From an uncultured Alphaproteobacteria bacterium (GTDB lineage Bacteria > Pseudomonadota > Alphaproteobacteria > RF32 > CAG-239): a stretch of 9,459 nt of DNA. The notes beneath the pieces were generated by a model, which saw nothing but the letters and a program-made list of their open reading frames with translations, was not told the origin of the DNA and ran no database searches. Location: positions 1 through 9,459 of the forward strand of contig CALXVW010000124.1 of NCBI GenBank assembly GCA_944392185.1, written 5' to 3'. Position numbers and translations under genes: made by a program. Of the stretch, positions 5,114 through 9,459 are shown piece after piece; positions within the stretch are counted from its first letter, which is position 1, and every line of letters begins with the position of its first letter.

Positions 5114-7756
5114 TCAGCGTCTATTTAAAACATCAAAAACTTTTGCTGTCAAGTCACCTAAACTATAGGGTTTGGTGATAAAATCAAAATCATCAAAATT
5201 ATCAAGCTCTTGGCGAACAATTTCTTCCGAATAACCGGAGGCTAAAATAACTTTGATTTGGGGAATTTTCTCTTTGATCGCTTTGGTCAGCTCTGCTCCG
5301 CTCATGCCCGGCATCACCATGTCGGTTAAGAGAAGATCAAACCTATCGTCTTTTTCTACAAATTCAAGCGCATTTTCTGCCGAGCTGCAACCAACAACTT
5401 CATAGCCTTTTTTCTCCAGGGCTCTGATACCAAATGTGCGAACAGAATCTTCATCTTCTACAAAAAGAATCCGTGCCGTTTTGGCCGGTGCCGTATGTGT
5501 GCGGTCAATTGTGTTTGATACATTAAGCCCAACAATGATTTTTTGGTTGATGTTTAACGGTGGAGCTATCTTTTCTTGAACCCTTAAAATCGGGGCACCG
5601 TCTTGGCCGGTTATAACTTCTTTGCTGCTTTCGGCCTCTTCTTGCTCTTGGTCGCTTTCAAAGCGCGGTAGGTAGATTGAAAAAGTCGTGCCTTTGCCGA
5701 CAATGCTGTCTACTTTTATGAAACCTTCGGTTTGACGGACAATGCCATAAACCATAGCCAAGCCTAGCCCGGTGCCGGAACCAACGACGTTTTCTTTGGT
5801 TGAGAAGAACGGATCAAAAATTCGGCTCATGTTTTCAGGGGGAATACCGCAACCACTGTCTTTTACATCTATAACCACAAATTCTCCAGGCGCAACGCTA
5901 TCATCTCCGAATTGATAGGGCTCATTTAAGGCTTCCGTTCGGGTTGATATTATCAATGATCCGTTGCCGTTCATGGCGTCTTTGGCATTAACTGCCAGAT
6001 TGATGATAACTTGTGAAAATTGCACCGGATCTACTTTTATATAACCAAGGTCTGTGCCATGATAGAATTTTAGGCTGATTTGCTCTCCCAATATTCTTTT
6101 TAACATATGACTCAGTTCAACAAAGTTATCTGTCACATCTATTAATTTGGGTTGTAAGGGTTGTTTACGTGAAAATGCCAACAACTGTCTTACCAAACCG
6201 GCTGCTCGGTTAGCGTTTTGTTTTATTTGGATTAAGTCGGTAAAAGACGGGTCACCAACACCGTGGCGTTGTAACAGCAAATCCGTAAAACCTATCATCG
6301 CTGTTAGGAGATTATTGAAGTCATGCGCCACACCGCCGGCCAATTGTCCCACTGCCTGCATCTTTTGTGCTTGTGCAAACTGAAGCTCCAGAGATTTCTG
6401 GCGCGTAGCATCTATCAGGTAAATAACAAAACCGTCACTTGGGGTATTAGTTGCCGCATGAAGATGTTTCATGGCGCTGATGTAAAGCGAGGCAACATTC
6501 TCTTTGTGATCCTCATTTAGATGAATATCCAGATTCAAAGCTTCTTTTCTATGCGTGCGAATATCATCTAAGCTGCGATTTAAACTCGGAATCTCATCAT
6601 TCCTAATAAATGCTGATAGCGGATGCTCCAAAAGCTCTGAAGATTTATGATTAAAAAAGTTAAATGCTGCTTCATTGCCTTCGGTTATTCGGCCCTCGGG
6701 ATTTAAAAATAAAATTCCAACCGGAGCATGATTGAATAACCAGCTGATTTGGTCCGAAGCATGGTCTATTCTGCTCTTTAGCTCTGCTGCAGTCGGGAGT
6801 TGATTAATTACGACACCGCGCATCTTTATTTTCTCATCTTCACGGTAGCTTGTTTGCAAAACATATGCCTCATTTACCTCGCCCGAGGGAGGCGCAAAAA
6901 ATACGCTGCCTTGCCAATAGTCTTTGCGGCCCGGAAGCTGTGAATTAGCGGCCAGAAAGTCGCTTAAATTTTTACCGCCTAATTCGTTTGTCGGTACGTT
7001 TAGAAATTCTGCCAGGTGATGATTGGCGTATTCTATTTTGTAGTCTTTGTCTACGGTATAGAGACCAATCGGGAGATAGTCCAAAAAATCATGCAGGGAG
7101 TTGCATTCTTCTTTGAATATATGTTCCATGTTCTTTTCGGCAGTGATATTGGTGAGGCTCCAGTAAAAATAGGTTTCTTTTTTTATTCTTTTTATTGAAA
7201 AAGCGCCATCAAAGATTTGTGGCTTTTTCAGATACATTGGACGTATAGATACCTCATACCATTCAAGCTCATTGAAAATTCGCTCACTTGAGGCATGAAG
7301 ATTGAGTGACAAAACAACTTTCTCCGTTCCCAGATTTTGTCTGGCTGTATGCAGACGATAAAAAGCAGCCTTGTTTGATGGCCCTTCTGCCAAATAGCGT
7401 TCTAAAAAGCTTAAAACCGTGTCGTTTTTCAATAAATCTTTGGCCGGGTCATTTTGGATAATGGTTTCACCACTCGGATTTTCAATCCTTTTAATTTCAA
7501 AATCGTTGCGGATAATCTCATTGGCAAAACCACCATAGCTAATAGCGGCTTCTCCGGCATCCAAGGTCTTGATTGTTGCTATCAGGCAGTAGCTTGTTAG
7601 TAATGTGGTGGCTCCAATCAAATATAAATGATATTCCGGATACAGAAAAAACAAGATAATTGCCGTGGTCAAAAAGACTAAGGCAAAAGCCAGTTTTATC
7701 AGGCAGGATTGTAATTGTTTATCCGGTCGGTTGTTGATTTTTGAGCTGCATAACAT
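5114..7756 (-). CDS. cckA: CckA-type hybrid sensor histidine kinase/phosphatase of the cell cycle
   Basis: CckA is the membrane hybrid kinase that, through the phosphotransferase ChpT, phosphorylates or dephosphorylates CtrA and CpdR. The 880-residue product starts with two transmembrane segments (about 19-39 and 42-62). A divergent PAS-like region (about 75-210) ends in the PAC-like YFYWSLTNITAEKNMEH; two clearer PAS domains follow (about 217-320 and 333-455). The HisKA domain has phospho-acceptor His478 in GGVAHDFNNLL. The ATPase domain has the N box NLAVNAKDAM (586-595), G1 DSGCGI (633-638), F box IFDPFFSTK (646-654) and G2 GSGTGLGLAM (659-668). A linker of about 60 residues leads to the receiver domain (about 761-880), with Glu767/Asp768, phospho-acceptor Asp812, Ser840 and Lys862. 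All catalytic residues are present. The start has a GAGG site 9 nt upstream and overlaps the end of flhB by 38 nt. The H-box sequence, the fused receiver and the flhB neighbour favour CckA over a generic hybrid kinase. Confidence 0.93.
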   Translation of the reverse strand: MLCSSKINNRPDKQLQSCLIKLAFALVFLTTAIILFFLYPEYHLYLIGATTLLTSYCLIATIKTLDAGEAAISYGGFANEIIRNDFEIKRIENPSGETIIQNDPAKDLLKNDTVLSFLERYLAEGPSNKAAFYRLHTARQNLGTEKVVLSLNLHASSERIFNELEWYEVSIRPMYLKKPQIFDGAFSIKRIKKETYFYWSLTNITAEKNMEHIFKEECNSLHDFLDYLPIGLYTVDKDYKIEYANHHLAEFLNVPTNELGGKNLSDFLAANSQLPGRKDYWQGSVFFAPPSGEVNEAYVLQTSYREDEKIKMRGVVINQLPTAAELKSRIDHASDQISWLFNHAPVGILFLNPEGRITEGNEAAFNFFNHKSSELLEHPLSAFIRNDEIPSLNRSLDDIRTHRKEALNLDIHLNEDHKENVASLYISAMKHLHAATNTPSDGFVIYLIDATRQKSLELQFAQAQKMQAVGQLAGGVAHDFNNLLTAMIGFTDLLLQRHGVGDPSFTDLIQIKQNANRAAGLVRQLLAFSRKQPLQPKLIDVTDNFVELSHMLKRILGEQISLKFYHGTDLGYIKVDPVQFSQVIINLAVNAKDAMNGNGSLIISTRTEALNEPYQFGDDSVAPGEFVVIDVKDSGCGIPPENMSRIFDPFFSTKENVVGSGTGLGLAMVYGIVRQTEGFIKVDSIVGKGTTFSIYLPRFESDQEQEEAESSKEVITGQDGAPILRVQEKIAPPLNINQKIIVGLNVSNTIDRTHTAPAKTARILFVEDEDSVRTFGIRALEKKGYEVVGCSSAENALEFVEKDDRFDLLLTDMVMPGMSGAELTKAIKEKIPQIKVILASGYSEEIVRQELDNFDDFDFITKPYSLGDLTAKVFDVLNRR

Positions 7757-8801
7757 ATCCTATTACCTCGGCTACGGCTTTGAAATGTTCTTCGGGTATC
7801 ATTTGGTCTATCTCGGTAGAGGCAAACAGCGCACGCGCAAGCGGCGGGTTTTCTACTATCGGAATCTCGTGTTCTTCGGCTATGGCTTTGATGCGCAAAG
7901 CCATGTTATCTAATCCCTTGGCGGTGACAACGGGAGCATCCATCTTTTCCATCTTATATTCCAGTGCTACGGCATAGTGCGTCGGGTTGACAATGACTAC
8001 ATCTGACCGGGGAACTGCTTCCATCATACGGTGCCGAGCTCGCTCGTTGCGGATTTGTCTTATCCTTGATTTAACCAGCGGGTCTCCTTCCATCTGCTTG
8101 TATTCATCTTTAACCTCTTGCTTGGTCATGCGCAACTTCTTTAAGTGGGTGTAGCGTTGGTATATGTAGTCCGCTATCGCAATTAACAAAACCGCAATCA
8201 CTACCGTAAACAGTAGCAAGACCACAACTTTATGAATAAACTGCAAAATAGAAATCGTCTCCATTGAGGGTAAGAGATTAACCTTTTCCAGATATGGTCT
8301 GACGACCAATATGGCAATAAACGAAATAACCGTTATTTTTATGATGCCTTTTAGGCTTTCAACAATTTTTTTCATATTGATAAAATTAGGAAGAGCCGCA
8401 AAAATGTTGAGCTTATCCCATTTAGGCTCCAGTTTTTTGGGGGCATAAATAAAGCCTGTTTGGGCAATGCTTGCAAAAATGCCCAAACCCATGAAAATTA
8501 CAAACGGCAGGCCTAATACTTTGAATAGTCCTAGCACGCTCCTTTTCAGTAATTGCTCAAAAGTCCCGGGCGTTATCTCTATTTGTCCGGCGTTTTCTAT
8601 AAATAAAACACTGCTCTGATAATACCATTTCAGCATTAGGGGAATGAGTAACCATACCACAAACAACATCCCGGTCAGCATGATAAAGCTTTTGGCATCT
8701 TGCGAGATGGCAACATCACCTTCTTCTTTGGCTTTGGTGATCTTGCGTTCCGAGGGTTCTTCCGTTTTGGAGGCTTCGTCTTCTTCTTCAGGGGCTACCA
8801 T
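7719..8801 (-). CDS. flhB: Flagellar type III export switch protein FlhB
   Basis: FlhB is the inner-membrane export-gate component that switches substrate class from rod/hook to filament after self-cleavage. The 360-residue product starts with the charged family N-terminus (EEPSERKITKAKEEGDVAISQD, of which SERKITKAKEEG is diagnostic). Hydrophobic segments lie near 38-58, 88-115, 150-168 and 187-211. The cytoplasmic domain follows, with linker helix MTKQEVKDEYKQMEGDP and autocleavage motif NPTH (272-275), where cleavage falls after Asn272. The downstream blocks HYAVALEY, VVTAKGLDNMALRI and ENPPLARALF are complete. Length and motifs are normal, and the flagellar rather than virulence version is supported by the adjacent fliR and by cckA downstream. 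The last 38 nt overlap the start of cckA in another frame. Confidence 0.97.
   Translation of the reverse strand: MVAPEEEDEASKTEEPSERKITKAKEEGDVAISQDAKSFIMLTGMLFVVWLLIPLMLKWYYQSSVLFIENAGQIEITPGTFEQLLKRSVLGLFKVLGLPFVIFMGLGIFASIAQTGFIYAPKKLEPKWDKLNIFAALPNFINMKKIVESLKGIIKITVISFIAILVVRPYLEKVNLLPSMETISILQFIHKVVVLLLFTVVIAVLLIAIADYIYQRYTHLKKLRMTKQEVKDEYKQMEGDPLVKSRIRQIRNERARHRMMEAVPRSDVVIVNPTHYAVALEYKMEKMDAPVVTAKGLDNMALRIKAIAEEHEIPIVENPPLARALFASTEIDQMIPEEHFKAVAEVIGYVMQLKNQQPTG
7766..7769 (-). promoter_or_regulatory. Ribosome binding site of cckA inside flhB
   Basis: Read on the minus strand, GAGG stands 9 nt before the ATG at 7756. It lies within the flhB coding region and supports the overlapping start of cckA. 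Confidence 0.55.
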
Positions 8802-8808
8802 ATCCTAT

Positions 8809-8813
8809 CTCCT
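8809..8813 (-). promoter_or_regulatory. Ribosome binding site of flhB overlapping the fliR stop
   Basis: AGGAG on the minus strand lies 7 nt before the flhB ATG, and its first bases are part of the fliR stop codon TAG (8812-8814). This arrangement suggests that termination on fliR and initiation on flhB are linked. Confidence 0.75.
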
Positions 8814-9459
8814 AGTGCAGAAACTGGTTGAGCCCCTCATCATAATACCCGGTAAACCAAAGTATCATCATCGGGGTGGTGATGAACAAAAGCCCTACAC
8901 CCAAATAAATTTGCAAGGGCAGCGATAAAAAGAAAATGTTAAGCTGCGGCATTAGCCTTGAGACCAAGCCCATGCCGGTATAAAAGATTATGGTAAAAGC
9001 AATAAACGGTGAACCAAGCTTAAAGCCCATAATAAACGTATCATTGAGCCTGGTGGTTAGGTCTTTGGCAAAGTCTCCCCAAGGTAAATCTTGGCCGACA
9101 GGGAAAATATAATAACTATCTACAACGGCGGAAATCATCAGGTGATGAATATCGCTGATGAATATGACCGTCAGAGCAATGATGCTTAAAAATGATTCAA
9201 CTACCACGCTTTGTGTTTGAAAGGTGGGGTCAAAAATTTCGGCATTGCTGAAGCCGATCGCTTGTCCGGCAACTGAGCCTGCCAAAGAAAGGGCGGCATA
9301 CAAAACCTGCATAACGACACCCAAAAAGACACCAATCGTTATTTCTTCCAAGACGTAGGTGATAAATGTTAGAGTATCTGCGGGTTGGGGCGGAAGGTGC
9401 GGTACAACTGTCGGCATCAAGATTAAACTTAATGCCAAAGCAATGGATAAACGCACATT
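8812..9459 (-). CDS. fliR: Flagellar export-gate protein FliR (5' end outside window)
   Basis: FliR is a polytopic inner-membrane protein that forms the flagellar export gate with FliP and FliQ. The visible 215 codons stay open to the right edge, so the GTG at 9456 is internal; the family is usually about 250-260 residues, so roughly 40 N-terminal residues are missing. The visible part begins at the VRLSIALALSLIL helix, continues with the ITIGVFLGVVMQVLYAALSLAG region and GQAIGFSNAEIFDP, and ends with FKLGSPFIAFTIIFYTGMG, then SRLMPQLNIFFLSLPLQI and a final hydrophobic segment. These are the conserved FliR blocks in the right order. The gene ends 10 nt before flhB. In many bacteria fliQ precedes it, which would lie to the right of the window; the promoter of this unit is therefore not visible. 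Confidence 0.96.
   Translation of the reverse strand, partial: NVRLSIALALSLILMPTVVPHLPPQPADTLTFITYVLEEITIGVFLGVVMQVLYAALSLAGSVAGQAIGFSNAEIFDPTFQTQSVVVESFLSIIALTVIFISDIHHLMISAVVDSYYIFPVGQDLPWGDFAKDLTTRLNDTFIMGFKLGSPFIAFTIIFYTGMGLVSRLMPQLNIFFLSLPLQIYLGVGLLFITTPMMILWFTGYYDEGLNQFLH

Noticed and set aside
9454..9456. GTG as fliR start
   Set aside because: The frame stays open to the edge, and the first visible helix corresponds to a region about 40 residues into FliR, so this is an internal Val codon.

Overview
The window is a piece of an AT-rich (roughly 40% GC by eye) alphaproteobacterial chromosome. Several things point to this class: the C-terminal FtsZ peptide ending in FLRRR, a long acidic FtsZ linker, a CckA-type hybrid histidine kinase, an alphaproteobacterial-style HdaA, and flhB followed directly by cckA. 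The low GC and the full flagellar and CckA gene content suggest a free-living or host-associated uncultured alphaproteobacterium, not a reduced Rickettsia-like endosymbiont. That placement is inference; no rRNA or other taxonomic marker is present.

The left half (1-4302, plus strand) is the distal end of the division and cell wall (dcw) cluster: the 3' end of murB, then ftsQ, ftsA and ftsZ. MurB supplies UDP-MurNAc for peptidoglycan. FtsQ is the inner-membrane divisome scaffold. FtsA tethers the FtsZ ring to the membrane. The ddl gene that usually sits between murB and ftsQ is absent, and murB and ftsQ are separated by a single codon after the murB stop, in the same frame. The only sizeable gap inside the cluster is the 92 bases before ftsZ, which contain an imperfect CtrA-box-like sequence.

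A perfect 14-bp hairpin flanked by A and T tracts (4333-4365) lies between the convergent ftsZ and hdaA genes and should terminate transcription from both sides.

The right half (4372-9459, minus strand, read from right to left) is a tightly packed unit: fliR (5' end beyond the window), flhB, cckA, hdaA. FliR and FlhB belong to the flagellar export gate. CckA is the cell-cycle kinase/phosphatase that feeds the CtrA phosphorelay. HdaA is the DnaA-related AAA+ protein expected to inactivate DnaA-ATP at the replisome. Spacings are 10 nt (fliR-flhB), a 38-nt overlap (flhB-cckA) and 1 nt (cckA-hdaA), so co-transcription and translational coupling are likely.

All recognised genes belong to known families; I see no mobile element, CRISPR array, RNA gene or clearly novel system. 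The most interesting aspect is the arrangement: control of motility, CtrA activity, DnaA activity and Z-ring assembly meet within 9.5 kb. No stretch over 300 bases lacks a gene.
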